Source: Metridium senile (Eukaryota > Cnidaria > Anthozoa > Actiniaria > Metridiidae). Taken from it: 64,000 nucleotides of DNA. The stretch spans positions 36,465,268-36,529,267 of the forward strand of contig OX459095.1 in assembly GCA_949775045.1 (NCBI GenBank), read 5' to 3'. A model generated the notes under the pieces. The model saw only the letters and a list, made by a program, of their open reading frames with translations, did no database searches and was not told the origin of the DNA. Numbering within the stretch: the first letter of the stretch is position 1; the number at the start of each line of letters is the position of its first letter. The translations under genes and the position numbers were made by a program. Shown piece after piece: positions 21,598 through 34,800 of the stretch.

Positions 21598-22133
21598 CTA
21601 TTCCGTTGGACAAAGACTAGCTAGATGACGATATGAAGCCATATACGACGAGAAAGTCAAATTTGTCAAAGAGGAATCACGTGATTTAGAAGCATAACTT
21701 ATTACATATCGTAATAACATGTTTCGATTATTTGTTGTTTGTACATTCATTCTGCAGTTTAACGAAGAAAGGATTGATGGAATGTATCCCCTTAAATTTC
21801 TGCTAAAAGAGTCCAAAGGATGTTTGATGTTCAAGGTGACTACGTCATTATCAATAGAAAGACAAGTGTCGTGTTCGAGTGCGTTTTTCTTGGAAGATTG
21901 TAGAGCATGTACTAAAAACGCATTGTTTTTGTCATCCCATGGAATGTCACCTCTTCAGAAACATTTGTATTCTTGACATCTAACCAAACTAGGATATGCA
22001 CATGAGATGTCGGTGATAAGTTGGCGTGATATTTCAGATGCAGATTTGAATGCGGAATCGAAAAGTGCATGAGAGACTTATTTGGAGGAAAAAAGCTCAT
22101 TTTTTTTTTTGCAAATTTTGAAGAATTGTTCAT
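21598..22133 (-). pseudogene. Helitron-like Rep fragment with HUH motif
   Basis: The 22133-21912 frame contains HANLSPTSHVHILVWLDVKN. The HVH at 21996-22004, flanked by hydrophobic residues and W, fits the HUH box of rolling-circle replication initiators (RGT.HVH...W in Helitron-like proteins). A frame change leads to LEHDTCLSIDNDVVTLNIKH, LRGYIPSILSSLNCRMNVQT and RNMLLRYVISYASKSRDS, the region that follows HUH in a cnidarian Helitron-like family I recognise. The second tyrosine motif lies in YVISYASK, with tyrosines in plausible positions. Flanks have lost the frame. Confidence 0.6.
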
Positions 22134-22140
22134 TTTCTTT

Positions 22141-23835
22141 CTTCAAAGATTTCACCTTGAAATACAGCTCCAAATCGTTTTTCGTTAAAAACCACCGTAC
22201 TGTAAGGTGACCTGGACTAACTTTCGATCGGACGTCCAAATCTGCAATCAGATTTGAAATTGAATGAAACACCGCTGAGATATAGCAATATTTGGTTTTT
22301 GAAAAAAAAAATGATTTTTTATTACAGTAAATGTATGGGAAATCGTAACTTTGAAAACATATTTCAACACGAAATAAAGCTCCGTTTCCGTTCAAACGTC
22401 GACACGAACTGTACCTCGATAGGTACTATCTTATGCTGGTGTTTCAAAATTGGTGACAAAAAAGTTACAATATCACATATGTATAAGTAATACCTTGTTA
22501 AGTGATTTCAGGGATGTGATCAATTTTGAAACGATTGCAGAGGAATAACCAAGAAACTGAGAGGTTTTGAATGACCCTCCCGCTTATTTATTCAAGAGCA
22601 GCGTCATTCTGGACGCAGAAAATAACCCACCCTCTAAGAACCACCCTTTCCAATCTCCCTGTGTATAAAGGCAATCGCAAACCGCAACCTCGAAAACTTT
22701 GGCGCACAAACTTTTTCATTCTTTGTGGAAAACTTGACACTGGTGCATTGTGATTGTAATTTCCATCTGTAGTGGACGAAAGGTACACGCAACAAGAAAC
22801 TAATTTGAAAATAGATGAGAAACCAGGATAGTAAACGTTCTCTGTTTTTTTACTTTAATTTTAAGAGCTTTCGGCTCCCAGGCTGAAGCCTGTAACTATG
22901 AATAGTAATTAGTCGTACAGAGTTTTGAAGTATTGGATTGAATAAATTACAATATTCAAAGTTCACTCAAAAGAATAGAGTATTGTCTAGGGAACGGTTT
23001 AGAGTTGTTATCTACTCCACTAGTCAAAGCACTGTGCCAAGACTCTAGTGTTTTAAGAAACTAATTGTTATCGCGTTTTGGTCAATGTTTTGAAATGTTT
23101 TTCCATGAGAATAGTCGGAGAAGTTGAGATACTGCTTTGAAGTGCTTGTGTTATTGTGCATGATGGCGATGAAAGTGGTTGTGAGTTGTCTCTTCGTTTG
23201 TTGGAGTCGAACCAACCTTCCCTTTGTAGGGAATACCGTTAACGATTTCTTGTGAGACGGTGTGTGCAAGTGTTTCTTTATTGAACGTGTCATGCTACAT
23301 GTAGAATCTCAATAGAAGAAAGCTAAATGAAATATTTATTGAGTGAATGCTACATAACAATACCGTCTTTGTCTGAGATATGAAAGATTTAAAGAACAGT
23401 AACAACAACGTAAAATGTAAATGCTGTCGAAAAACGGTCACGATGACTTCAGAGGCTGTTCTGAAGTAACAAATAACAATTGAAATGTGATATAAAAATT
23501 GCATACAACGTGGTAATAGCGTGTCACGAAAATATGTATGTGAAATATGTGGATATGATATTCATATTGACGATCTGCCTCTAAATTTCCAATTTTTTAG
23601 GAGTGCGGTGCCATGTCAAAAGAGAAACTGTAAACGTGAATGACTGCACCAGACGTATGAAAAGGTGGAACTTGAGAGGGACAGTGTACGTGCTTACTAA
23701 TGTGTTTTAAGTTATAGCATTAACTTAATGGTCACAATGGAACGTTTCATTGAGGTTTACATGTGGTTAGTGATAATAGCAAATGTTAAAGAAATCTCCT
23801 AGTTTAGAAGTGTTTAAAATGGAAAGGAGATGTAT
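22141..23835. other. Decayed spacer between P2 copy B and the Rep fragment
   Basis: Short frames only. About 22200-22450 has paired segments (for example ACTAACTTTCGATCGGACG and CCGTTCAAACGTCGACACG) that look like an old repeat. I could not align any stretch to Rep with confidence. Confidence 0.4.
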
Positions 23836-25047
23836 TTAGCACGTGCTTTCATCACTATATTGGAAAACGGTTCTCACGCCTTTCTTGGGTGGCTTTGTAG
23901 GTTTTGAGGTTTTTCCTGTCGTTGATGGTTTCTTGAAGTTTGCTTTCATGGTCTTTGCCTTTTTAGCTATGCTCAGATATTGAATCTTTTTGGTAGTGCT
24001 CTTTTTAGGCTTCGGTGGTTCTGTGATTGTTGCTGGTGGTGTAACTGGGCTTTGTTGGTACGACGGTGTAATATCTTACTCCTCATGTTCTTCTGATGAA
24101 CTTTCTAGTTGTTGTATTCCCCGTTTGCGGGTACCTCTTGGACGTGGCTGTTCTTCCGGTATTCTTGGTGTTGATTCTTGACTGGATGTCAATAAATTAC
24201 GTGTTAATTCCAGGTGCGGTGGTGCTGTGATTTCCTAGAGAGAAGAGGTGGCTGTTCGGGTTGTTCTGTCTGTGTAGTATAAGTAGAAGTTGTCGTCGAT
24301 GTTTTTGTACGACTGTTCCTCTGATGGACTATGGTGTTGTCTAACTATGGGTTGTCTGTCTTGTAAGCAGAGGGTTGTCGATGTTGTGTGAGGTACCATA
24401 TTGGGGTCGTGTCTGACTTTGTCTTTGATTTCTGTTGGTATTTGAAGACTCACTGAGCTCTGCAAGGAGGTTCCTCAGTCGAATCCTGGTAGCTGATAAC
24501 GGTAAAGTTTCTGACGCAATCCAGTTTTTTAGGCTGCCGATGCTACGTCAAATAGAAAGGGTTGATGACTGTTGTTATTGCTGCTTACTTTTTCGGCGAA
24601 AATGTCTGGATTTTTGCAGAAGACACGGGCAGCTATTAACTGGGTGGACATTGTGAGTAATGCACCTGATGCTTGTATGGTGTCAACCATGATACTGTTT
24701 AGGTTTATGCCGTCTTCTATGGAGAACTTTAGGAAGTCTGTAATATCGTTCATATCTGGTGGTGGTACTGTGGTGTCCTTTTTGTTCAAACGGCTAAAAA
24801 GGTCAACTATTGGTTAAATATTAGTGTTCAACTCTTCAATGAAATCGTTGGAAAACACGGATTCCTTGTAAGCATCGAGTATAGGAGCGCAATTGGTAAC
24901 AGCTTGTGCCATCATGCTTATAGCAATGCCAGGCCTTGCGAACCAATCACAGTTGTAAGGCTCTAGCTACTCAAGAAAAGCATAGTCGTCTGCGATGACC
25001 TCTGGCGCACTATAGCCTTTCATAAATCGGTATTGAGAAGATGGAGG
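23836..25047 (-). pseudogene. P2 protein copy B, broken
   Basis: The core reads SSQYRFMKGYSAPEVIADDY, a stop at about 24967, then LEPYNCDWFARPGIAISMMA. A frameshift follows, then MNDITDFLKFSIEDGINLNS, GALLTMSTQLIAARVFCKNP and DIFAEKVSS. The C-terminal part (about 24235-23836) is basic and Pro/Thr-rich and ends KKGVRTVFQYSDESTC. All blocks line up in order with copies A and C. The N-terminal Arg/Ser/Pro-rich segment is absent, because the core is joined directly to a helicase fragment at about 25048. Confidence 0.62.
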
Positions 25048-25299
25048 GCTGGTGTCTACCAAACAGTAACCAAGGGGTTGTTTGTGTATATTGGCATGAC
25101 TAGAAAAAACCTGATTGACGTATGTTGCTGCCGCTTTTGAAACAGTGAGAATGGTGACTTTTGGTTTTGATTTGTAGAATTCAATCAACATTGTTTCATC
25201 GACGGTGCCCGATGGACATACAATGCGATCCTCTGAAAGCTGTCGCAACACATAATTGGTTGGTGGCAAGGAACTAGAGAAATGTTTATTTAGTACCAA
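25048..25299 (-). pseudogene. Pif1/RecD-like helicase C-terminal fragment of the Helitron-like element
   Basis: The frame reads YVLRQLSEDRIVCPSGTVDE, then TMLIEFYKSKPKVTILTVSK and AAATYVNQVFSSHAN. This is the segment with CPS and VLT-A-YVN found between SF1 helicase motifs in cnidarian Helitron-type proteins. It runs without a break into P2 (SSQYRFMKGYSAP), so a deletion has fused the two genes. Confidence 0.5.
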
Positions 25300-26039
25300 T
25301 ATTTTACAATAATAATAATCATAATAACCTGATAGTATACACTGCTTTTGTGGTACATGCCAGCTGTAGTAGCTTTGGACTAGTCGAGACAGCTGGCATA
25401 TTCCTAGTTATTTAAACAAATTAAGTCATGGAAGTTTGAACGTTTTAAGGAGAAAAAAAGAATAAATATATCAATAAGTACATATTTAATAGCGCTGCGC
25501 GCCCATACTAAAAATAGATTTAATCGGCTTAGGACCCCCAGCATGGGTCGGACAAACACAGTGACATATTACAAAGCAAAGTATGTGTTTAGCAACCAAA
25601 TCTACAACTTTTTTCAATATTATGACTTTAACGCTACTGTTAAAGGGAACGTGGAATAGTTATTCCAGGTATCCCTAGAAGCTTCATCAGGCACGTAAAA
25701 AGCTGCAAGCACAGGGGGGAAACGTTTTTTTGCCGCAGTGGCTATTCGTAAGTCACCCGTACACAGACTTTTTATTTAGATTTTCACAGTGAATCTGTAT
25801 TATTTCAGTAAAGAAGATACGATATACTATTTTAGATGGAGTAAGTGATTATTGTAAGCTATGTTAAATTGATTCAGAGTAATTCTATGAGTCTGTACAT
25901 AGTAAGCAAACGACTCATTTCGGGACACATTTTGTTCAACTCGATCGTACACGACTGTAAACTGGTCACACACTAAATATTAGGACTTTGATGACATTAA
26001 TTACAACTTTAATATTTTCTATTATTTTATTTTTTATTT
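25300..26039. other. No gene recognised
   Basis: Contains a short inverted pair around 25355-25400 (GCCAGCTGTAGTAGCT... AGACAGCTGGCAT) but no coding signal. Confidence 0.4.
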
Positions 26040-27510
26040 TACAGATTTAGTACACACTATATATATAGCCGTACAAGGCGAACTAACAATAGGACACGAA
26101 GTCCCATACAAGGTTAATCAGCCAAACTCAAACCCAATAAGAAGAATATCCAACCCCATATATAGTCCTATAAGAAAAACACTAATGATAATTATAATAG
26201 TAATTATAAATAGTAATTATGAATAGTAATTATAAATAGTAATTATAAATAGTAATTAAATATTGAAAATTAAAGTATATTTATAAGATGTATATGTACA
26301 AAATTAGCACTGGCACTTAGTATACGTGTTAGTCCTGCGACATTTAGGGCAGATAAGTTTCTAATATTATCTTGGTCAAAAACATTATTTAACCTTAAAA
26401 AGAGAAAGTCTGTTTTTAAAAGTAGAAAGAGAATTGCTTAACTTAATATCGTTAGGTAAGGCATTCCACATATTAACGATGCGAATAAAGTATGAATCTC
26501 GAAAGCTAGATGTTTTCGGGATACAAGTTTGCTTAAAATAAAGCCCTGAGGAAGAACGTCTATTCTTGTCTTCCAACTGACATATATAGGTAGATAGAAG
26601 TCAATGTATTCTAGCCAATAAAAAATAGGTAATAAATTTAAACTGATGAGACGATCCCTATAACTTGCACCAGAATAATTGCATAGAAACTTTGTAGCTC
26701 TACGCTGAACAGACTCGATAGTTAAGATATTTCTAATTATTGATTGTGGTGCCCATAACTGACTACGATAACCTAAGTGTGATCTAATTAGAGCTAGGTA
26801 TCAAGCCTTAAGGGCATTTCTGGGCATAATTATGTTTAAAACAGTTTTTTTTAAGGGAACCTAGCATTCTATTAGCTTTCGCTGCTATAGAGTCTATGTG
26901 ATTGTTCCATGAAAGGTTACTTGTAATGCACACACCAAGATCTCTCTGTGTAGACACACTCTTTAGCTCTTTATCTTTATTTATGTAGTAGACCCGGTCA
27001 AAGCTGTGGCGTTTTCGAGAGATGCGAAGGTTTTCGCATTTCGTGGGCTGAAATCCAAGCTCGTTTTCAGTTGCCCAGTCGCTTAGTTCATGCAGATCTG
27101 ATTGAAGGGCAGCGTAGTCTTCCAAAGAAGCAACGTGTTGGAAGCATTTCGAGTCATCAGCAAACATTGCAATGTTCGAGTGTTTTGTTACATAAGGTAG
27201 GTCGTTGACATATATCAGGAACAATATGGGACCCAGTAAAAACCCTTGAGGAACTCCAGACTTGACAAACGCCCAAGAGGAGTGACAACCGTTTATAACG
27301 ACACGCTGCATTCTTCCGGTAAGATAGTTTTTAAACCAGTGAAGAAGAGGTCCGCTGATTCCATGGTGTTGCAGTTTCCAGAGTAGCTTAGCATGACAGA
27401 CTGAATCGAATGCTTTGGCGAAGTCCAGGTAAATGACATCGTTTTCAAGACCCTTGTCTAAGTCCGATGCTATTTTACTACGACCGAAACTACTTGAAGT
27501 TCCCATATAA
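26040..27510 (-). pseudogene. CR1/jockey-type LINE, 5'-truncated, RT domain frameshifted
   Basis: The RT domain (27506-26808) has all palm boxes: VIYLDFAKAFDSVCHAKLLW, SGVPQGFLLGPILFLIYVND and MFADDSKCF (catalytic D-D in FADD), then DLGVCITSNLSWNNHI. A frameshift near 26810 leads to further C-terminal sequence, ending in 26576-26385 with RDSYFIRIVNMWNALPNDIK and TFKNRLSLFKVK. The endonuclease and ORF1 are missing (5' truncation at about 27510). The 3' UTR contains a 13-bp tandem repeat at 26200-26264. Confidence 0.82.
26200..26264. repeat. 13-bp tandem repeat (GTAATTATAAATA)n
   Basis: About five head-to-tail units with one A-to-G change, located in the 3' untranslated part of the LINE at 26040-27510. 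Confidence 0.8.
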
Positions 27511-28100
27511 ATTACTGTAAAAGTATACTAGTTCCGGTTTGAATGTCCGTCCTCGTCATGGGGAGCAATTTATGTGACGTCATGGGCGCGCAGCGCTATT
27601 GAGTAAAGTAATTTAACAAAAAAAGAGGAAACAAACGAAAACTTGTTTTAGGATTGTTTATCGATGGAATATGTTATATATAATTTGTAAGATATTTGGA
27701 AGATGTGAAGGTTTCATACATGTGTCAGAGATAATCAAATTCAGAATTAAATACTTATATAGCCATATCATCATTATAATGTCTTAGCAAAGCGTCTTTC
27801 AATTTTTTCTTGAACAACGTTTTGCTAAGATTTTGAAGTTCCTCATCTATTGAATTCCACACTTTTTCCCCATTAAATCTTATAATAAATTTCCCATAGT
27901 TAGTTATTGCATAAGGGAGAGAGATTGATGGTTTAGATGCAAGTCTTGTATTATATTTAGAAACTGAGAAATCTGAATAAAAAATGAGTCAAATAGCTTT
28001 GGTTGTTTGCATTGTGATAATAGATGAGGTCATCAAGTTTTAATATACTTAATTTATTAAAGAGAGGATCTGTATGATCATCATACTTGGAATGTGTTAA
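27511..28100. other. No gene recognised
   Basis: AT-rich sequence with no supported frame. Confidence 0.4.
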
Positions 28101-28192
28101 GGCCCGTTCACACGAGCGATTTTTGCGGCGATATGAGGTGCGATTATCGTGGGGATTTTTACGGCGATGAAAATTCGTGCGTGTGAACAACG
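28101..28192. repeat. Inverted-repeat transposon end, GCCCGTTCACACGAGCGATT type
   Basis: GCCCGTTCACACGAGCGATT at 28103 pairs with CGTGTGAACAACGGGC at 28177-28192. Ends of the form GGCCCGTTCACACGA are common in several DNA transposon families, but I see no second terminus or target duplication, so the superfamily is open. Confidence 0.45.
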
Positions 28193-28259
28193 GGCGATTT
28201 TACTGCGATTTTGGAAATTCACGTCGCCGCGATATCGCAGGTGTTTTGAACATGTTCAA

Positions 28260-29890
28260 ATTTGAGTGCGATTCAGCTGCGATTTATTTCAGAAAACTGT
28301 GAAAATTAGAAGTCCCCCGATAGGAAATGTGTAGCTACTTTCCGTCATGGAAAGCTCAGCTCCTTTAAGGCTTGGATTTTTTAGAATTTTAATAAAGAAA
28401 TCGTAAAAAATTTTTTTGAGTATGGAAAGTAGCTAGTTACACATTTTTAAACACTGACTTGTCATTATCGTGATCACGTGATCCCGCAAATTTGCATTTT
28501 TGGAGGGAAAATGTAGAGGCTATGAGTTAGTGGATTTTCCGATTTTTTCGATCTGATTTTGGCTTTAATAACTAGGCAATATCCTAAAATTGATGAACCT
28601 AATTGGATATTTGGGTTTGATTACAAAGAAAAGGCAAGAAAGAGTTTTATTTATCTGTCTCAATAAACAACGGCTATAACTTTACCATTCTACTATATTT
28701 CTGCAATTTCCAATTAGATTATGAAAATCTATCACCTAAACAAAGTAAAAGTTAAGAAAATAAAACAATGAATCTGTTTATTCTTTTTAAACAACAATGA
28801 CAAAGTTTAAATTCATTTGTGTATATTTCGCTTTAGCAGGCTAATGTACATGCTGGTAAGCGGTTACCTTTAAAATAAAGTATAGTACTTTGTGTATACC
28901 TAATACATTAGCTCGCCATTGTTTGAATGGGCCTAAGAGCGACTTTAGATCATACACGAAGTACCTACCTAAACAACAAGATGGCTGACAAGAAAACATT
29001 GCGAGTGGAATTGTTCACATCTTTATTCTTTGTAATTTGCCATTCAGATCGATATTAAGGTCCAAATATATGGAAAATAGTTTAGCCACTGGTTTGATCG
29101 AACCGCTGATGTGCTTTTGTAAAGTAATTACACGATTTTGCTTCAAAAAGCTTATAAACAACAACCGATCTATGTTGTACTTCCAACGTGTAAAGTAAAT
29201 TATTTTTCCCCTATATGATTTAGGGGGGCTAATGAAAATATTGATATATAATAATCTGACATAATAAGCATTAGATATATTTACATTTGGGCAATTCCAT
29301 TTTTTAACTTCAATTACATATAAAATTTAGAAAAAGGCATGGATTTTGCTAATTGTCCTTTTGATAAGATACTTTTGGCTGATCCTTATTGGTAAGTGGA
29401 TGAAGAATCAAATCTATAAGAAAATGTGAATTAATAAGTAATTGTCATGGACATTACAAAAAAAAACACACTTTTCAGCATTTTTTTTAGCATGTCATTT
29501 AGCATTGACCTAAATTCTTATCCATTCGTATCCATTTATTTTTTTATTTACATACAGGTCAATGCATTTGCACACGACTCTTTTTTTAATAAAAACAAAA
29601 CTTCTGCAATCTACTCATATGATTCTTGAAATGGTTGCTTTTGCTTGGAATTTTGCAGTTTTGACTGAGGGGGGAGGGGTGGGGAAGAGTAATTGGGATT
29701 TGTACTGACAACTGAAAAATCAGTTGAAAACAGCCATGTTATAGCTAATAACATTTTACTTACAAAATACAAAGTGCAGATTTTTGTGTAATATTTTTTA
29801 TTGAATTTTAGTGTTATATAATTATGTACTTATACATACTGCATTAAATAATTAGAAAAAAAAAAATAGAATACAGTACTTATAGTACTG
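28260..29890. other. No gene recognised
   Basis: AT-rich. Small inverted pairs occur (GTGTAGCTACTTTCC at about 28328 with GGAAAGTAGCTAGTTACAC at about 28420, and AATACAGTACTTATAGTACTG at about 29870). No supported gene. Confidence 0.45.
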
Positions 29891-29924
29891 TATTCATTAA
29901 TTGTAAATAATGTAGTACAGTAGT

Positions 29925-30260
29925 ACAGGAGGGTCATGTGACCTTTCAGCTTGGAAACGAGGCTGAGGGAGAGTATTCAAAATTTCGTCCAATTTAACAC
30001 ATGTTAAACAATCAAATATCAACCAAAGTAATGAGAATTGCAAGGCAGACACTTTTGATGGGTTAGGAATGGTTACGTGATCTGTCAACATGGAAACGAG
30101 GCTGATTCTTTCAAGTCTATTCAACATGCCGTCATTGTTGAATCATAAGAAACAGCCAAACACCTAAAAACTTGATATAAATAATGCAAATATAACACTA
30201 TTGTTGGGTTGCAGATTGTCATGTAATCCATTAGCATGAAAACGAGGGTGAATGGAATAT
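29925..30260. repeat. Degenerate tandem repeat, three units of about 140 bp
   Basis: CATGTGACCTTTCAGCTTGG + AAACGAGGCTGA (29934), TACGTGATCTGTCAACATGG + AAACGAGGCTGA (30071) and CATGTAATCCATTAGCATGA + AAACGAGGGTGA (30219) are spaced 137-148 bp apart. Confidence 0.65.
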
Positions 30261-30263
30261 ATC

Positions 30264-30410
30264 AATAGCTGTTATTACAGTTATATGCAAATGATTTTGA
30301 ACAATGGGTTGAAGTCGAGGCTTTCGGGCGAAAACAATAGGTTTGCCCGAAAGCCTCGATTTGAATCCATTGTTTGAAATCATTTCCATATAACTGTAAT
30401 AACAGCTATT
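30264..30410. repeat. 147-bp near-perfect hairpin (foldback element)
   Basis: Arms of about 70 bp from AATAGCTGTTATTACAG to its exact complement at 30394-30410, with CGAGGCTTTCGGGC / GCCCGAAAGCCTCG near the loop and only a handful of mismatches. The loop is about 7 bases. It could be a MITE, or a transcribed hairpin. Confidence 0.85.
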
Positions 30411-31840
30411 AGTACGGATTATGTAAAAAAAAGTAAATTGTTTCGTATATTATTGAACGATCAAAAAGTAACTGCAAATATTTAAAAATATTTACCATCA
30501 CAATCACCAGGGATTTTTTTTATTCAAAAAACAACTCTGAAACCTTGTTCAAGAAAAGTGCAATTACAGAAAAAGTTATCCTTGCTTATTATATAATTTA
30601 CACTCATTCACATGCAATGCATGCAGTTTTGCTAAACAAACTTAATGAATCATTCTCAGCTCAAATCAACTCGTTTATATGCGAGTACCTATAAGAAGAA
30701 TGAGCTATCACTGTGGAAGAAGATGTTTTCACTGCCTTCTTTTAGCTTGACCAGCCGGTTCACGAGGACAGAACTACATTACAAACTTGGTTTACTCTAG
30801 CGGCACTAAACTGAAGCATAATGAACATTGTAGACTGAGTTAAGCATTTCTCGAATAGGTGTGAGAAAAGAAAAGTGCGGTGAATGAGCGTTGGTGTACA
30901 GCCTCTTCGGTCGACTTGAATTCACTTATTATTCGGAAACCTCTGGCCCAGAAACCATCCAGGCCAGAGTAATAACTGTGAGGAGCTTTCAGTCAAACCA
31001 ATCACTCCTCTGCAAATCGTGTTCTTGGTCAATTGCAATACATTAGAAGGCACAGTAAGACTTAAGCACAACAAAATGTCCCTTTTTGAGCTTTGAAGCT
31101 ACTCATGGAATCTCCTGGTTAATTGATTCCATGTCACGAGTTGATGTGGACTGGGAGCAAGTGGTTCCGTCGCGGAAGAATACATGTCAGGCTGTATGAA
31201 AGTTTTCGAATCTGGGAATGGGGCTACACGTTTTCTGTTTTGTTCTTCGCCAGGGGCGTCTTTACTTGGGTGCTGAAATATCGGTATCACTTTTCCATGA
31301 AATAGTCCATGGGCCAAGACCACAAATTTTCGATTTTGTTACCACCTAGAGGGACAATTTCTATCACATATTTTTAGAATCTCTTATCATTTGTGAATAT
31401 TTTGGTGTGGGATAGCCGACCCAAATAAGTAGCATTCATTATAAAATCACGTGACAAAGTACACTATATATATGTTTATTAAAGTCTCTTGTTTAGCCAT
31501 CAAGCTGGGATAAATCAGATATACAATAAAAAAACCCCTATTTTTCTTTGTTAATGGTGTTACTCAAACATATATGATGCCAATTTGAACCACAGTTGAA
31601 GTGACCATATATACGGTTTCCATGGCAACGGCATAAAGCAGCTGAAAAATGGAAAAAAGGTATAAATTTCGATTTCTCGGCACTATCAACTTTACAATTA
31701 GTATCTTAGCAACATTCCGCAGCAATTCAAATTTAAAACAATAAAAACAAATGTTTACATCTACCTTAAAATCCTGTTATTGGACATCATCGTCATCATC
31801 TTCACTATCTGAGATAACATCAATTTCGTCAGCCTGTCTG
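30411..31840. other. No gene recognised
   Basis: Lies 3' of the nuclease-like gene. A few short open frames (for example 31323-31099, minus) show no family pattern. Confidence 0.4.
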
Positions 31841-34800
31841 TTACTGCAGTCTTGCAGTCTTGTAGTTGGCACGGCAGGCATGTTTCTGCAAAGTGTCAGA
31901 ACAAGGTGGAAGACTGGTTGTATCAAGATCACCCTTCTTTGAGCAAAACAATCTGTATCTCAATTCGTTGACATCAGTGGTTTCTGCTTTAGTACTATAC
32001 ATCTTACATGTAAACTCTTGAAGGCTCAAAAATAGTTCGTTATTCAACTCCCATTCCGTTCCAAGTAGTTTTAAGGTTTCTCGGTGTTGTCTGCTATTTT
32101 TCACGATCTTCAAGGCTGCTAGCTTCCCTTTCCCTGCAAATGCACTTGTGGTGTCGCATCCTGTGTATGCATGCAGTCCGATGAGCGATTGACACACGTC
32201 CGTTCCCAGCATAGTTACAACACTTGCGATGTCAATATATCTTGTCCGTGTCTGCGTGCCACATTTCAGCAACACTGGAGCAGCAATTAAGGACTTGAAC
32301 GCAATACACATAATAAAAACATCAGTGTCTTCTGATGAGATAATAACAGCTTTATATCCTGCCCTTGCAGCGTGGGCTGCATGCAATAGCAATCTGGTAT
32401 CAGCTTCTTCTTGTGTTGATTGTAAATCCATGACAACTGCATCTCTTTCTCTTGAAATCTGATGACACTCTTCTCCAAAGGTTACAAGTAACTTCTTGTC
32501 AGACAATTTGTGTCTGAAGCTATCTTTCCGCCATTCATTTGCGAGGAAGACTGTTAATGAATTCTTGTTGTTTGAATTTGATAGAAACTGCCTCCACTGC
32601 TGGATTTTGTGATCTGGTCTTATGTTTCTGTACTCAATCCCTGACTTGGCTCCTCTGTTTTTCCTTTCTGAATTTTTGATTGATTCATCCTTATATACAT
32701 CAAACACTACATCTATCCTCTTGCTGCCAGCTCCTTCGTGTAATACCATGGAGAATAATGATTCTGCTACTTCACAAAACGTCTTGTGATCTCCTTTAAG
32801 CCGTTGTACTAGTGCCATGCCATCAATTATAGTTGCAGATGGTTGTGAAATGACTTCTGCTACTTTTGCATTCTTCTGTATCTCTTTTGCTAACGAAGAC
32901 TTGTTAGTTTTTCGTAGTGATCCATCTGATGATGCAAGCGACCAAAGCAGAGGTCCCAGCGGATGTGACAGCACTTCTTTCATTCTCAGGTTTCTAGATT
33001 CAGCAATGATAATCATCTGCGCAAAAAGTTTTCTATCGGCTTTCAGCACAATCTCCTTGGAAGATCCTGAACCCAACTTTATTTTCTTGTTTAGTTCACT
33101 AAACGTTTTGAGATTTGCCTTGTTTAACTTGTCGTAGAAGTTCTTGTTTGGAGGGTTTGGTTCGAGTCTCTCTTTGCTGAATGTCTTGTAACGTTTTTCA
33201 CCTATTTCATTTGCTTGTAGTAAGTCAGACTCGATAGAAGAAGGGACAATTTTCCCCGTAGATAGGCATGCAAGCTCTTGTTCACTTTGAAATGGATCTA
33301 TCCAATTGCTTTCCAGTAATGACACCAGAGACTTTACATCAGCTTCATCTTTTTTAATTCGACTTTCTTGCAAATCGTTGTGTTGAGAGCCTGATGCACT
33401 CAAGTTAAGCATGTCCTTGAGTTGCCTTAAGAATATACTGCGGTATTCTGCGATGAGATAGTATTTATAAACCGCCCTTGGCTTTAAACTGAATCCTTTT
33501 GTCCCTCCTTGGGTCTGGGTATCTTTATTCACCGTCTCTTCACAGGCTTGATCCACTGGAATTCGTCCGAAAGGATTTTCTTCTCCGATCTGAACTGAGA
33601 ACCCGCCATTTGCAAAGTACTCGGACATTTCTGGATGCTCTTTGTCGATATGTGTCATCTCTGAGAGGTATGCCGAGAGATATTTGGCATAGTTCAAGTT
33701 ATCATGGGCAAAGCACCAAGGAATCATTTTCCTGATGCATATCAAATGAAGATGCCAGTTTCCTTCCCTTGATGCTCTAAGAAGGCCAAGTACGATGTCA
33801 ACCATATCGATGTAGGACATCCAAAACTGTGCAAGTTTGCCTTTTTCTTTTCGCAAATGATCCAAGTATTTGTCAAAAAGGCAAAATAGCCTTGAAAAGA
33901 CAGGGTTGATCATGAACTGATCAAATCTTTCTTCACAGATATTTTCACACAGACTCTGAAGACTTTCGAAAGCATCTTTTACTTCAGTCTTCTTTCCTGT
34001 GTCAATCCATTCAAGAAAACCCTTCCAAGCCAATCTCATGAGCGCCTCATATGTTAGCTTATGAAATCGTACTGCTTTGTTATAATGTCGGCCATCAAGA
34101 ACACCAGCCACTGAGCCATCTGCTATGACATCAGACTCTGCATAGATCTTTAAGTCCGGCATCCTTGAAACGCTTTCCTATTATTGACATCATTGTGCAG
34201 ATTGTATGAAATACGCCCATTCGTAAGATTATACTTTGAAACTTTTCTAAGTGTTTCCATTTTATCTCTATAGCTTTGGCGTACAGTGCTTGGTCAAATA
34301 CTACCACTATTTTCTGTAACTTGAGACTTGCCTTTATCTTGAGAGTTTGTTCCAGAACCTCATTGAACGTGGACATGTTGGTAGCTGGCGCATTAATTAC
34401 TCGGGCTTTCCAAAGGAAACCCGAGTCTTAAAATGGGCTTCAATGTTTTTTTTTTTTTTTCTTGGGTCGCAAAACGCCGTCTAGTCGTCAACGCGCATGC
34501 GTAGACTGGCCAATACGAGCACATGGATATTTGATTTGTCGAAGGATTGATTTCTAGGTGGAATATTCTCATATTTTATGCGCTCACTCCACATGATTCG
34601 CAGTAGAATTACACTTAAGTTTATGTCGAATGTTTTCGGAAAGGGTCAAATAAGCGAGCCAACTTATTATGATGGAATTTATCGAGAAATCGTCCCTGCT
34701 ATAAACTCATAATGCTATGGAATTGATTCACAACCAGTTACAAAGGACGAAGCTGTTACTACCCTGGATATTAAACTGTATTGTAAGCATTATTAGAGAG

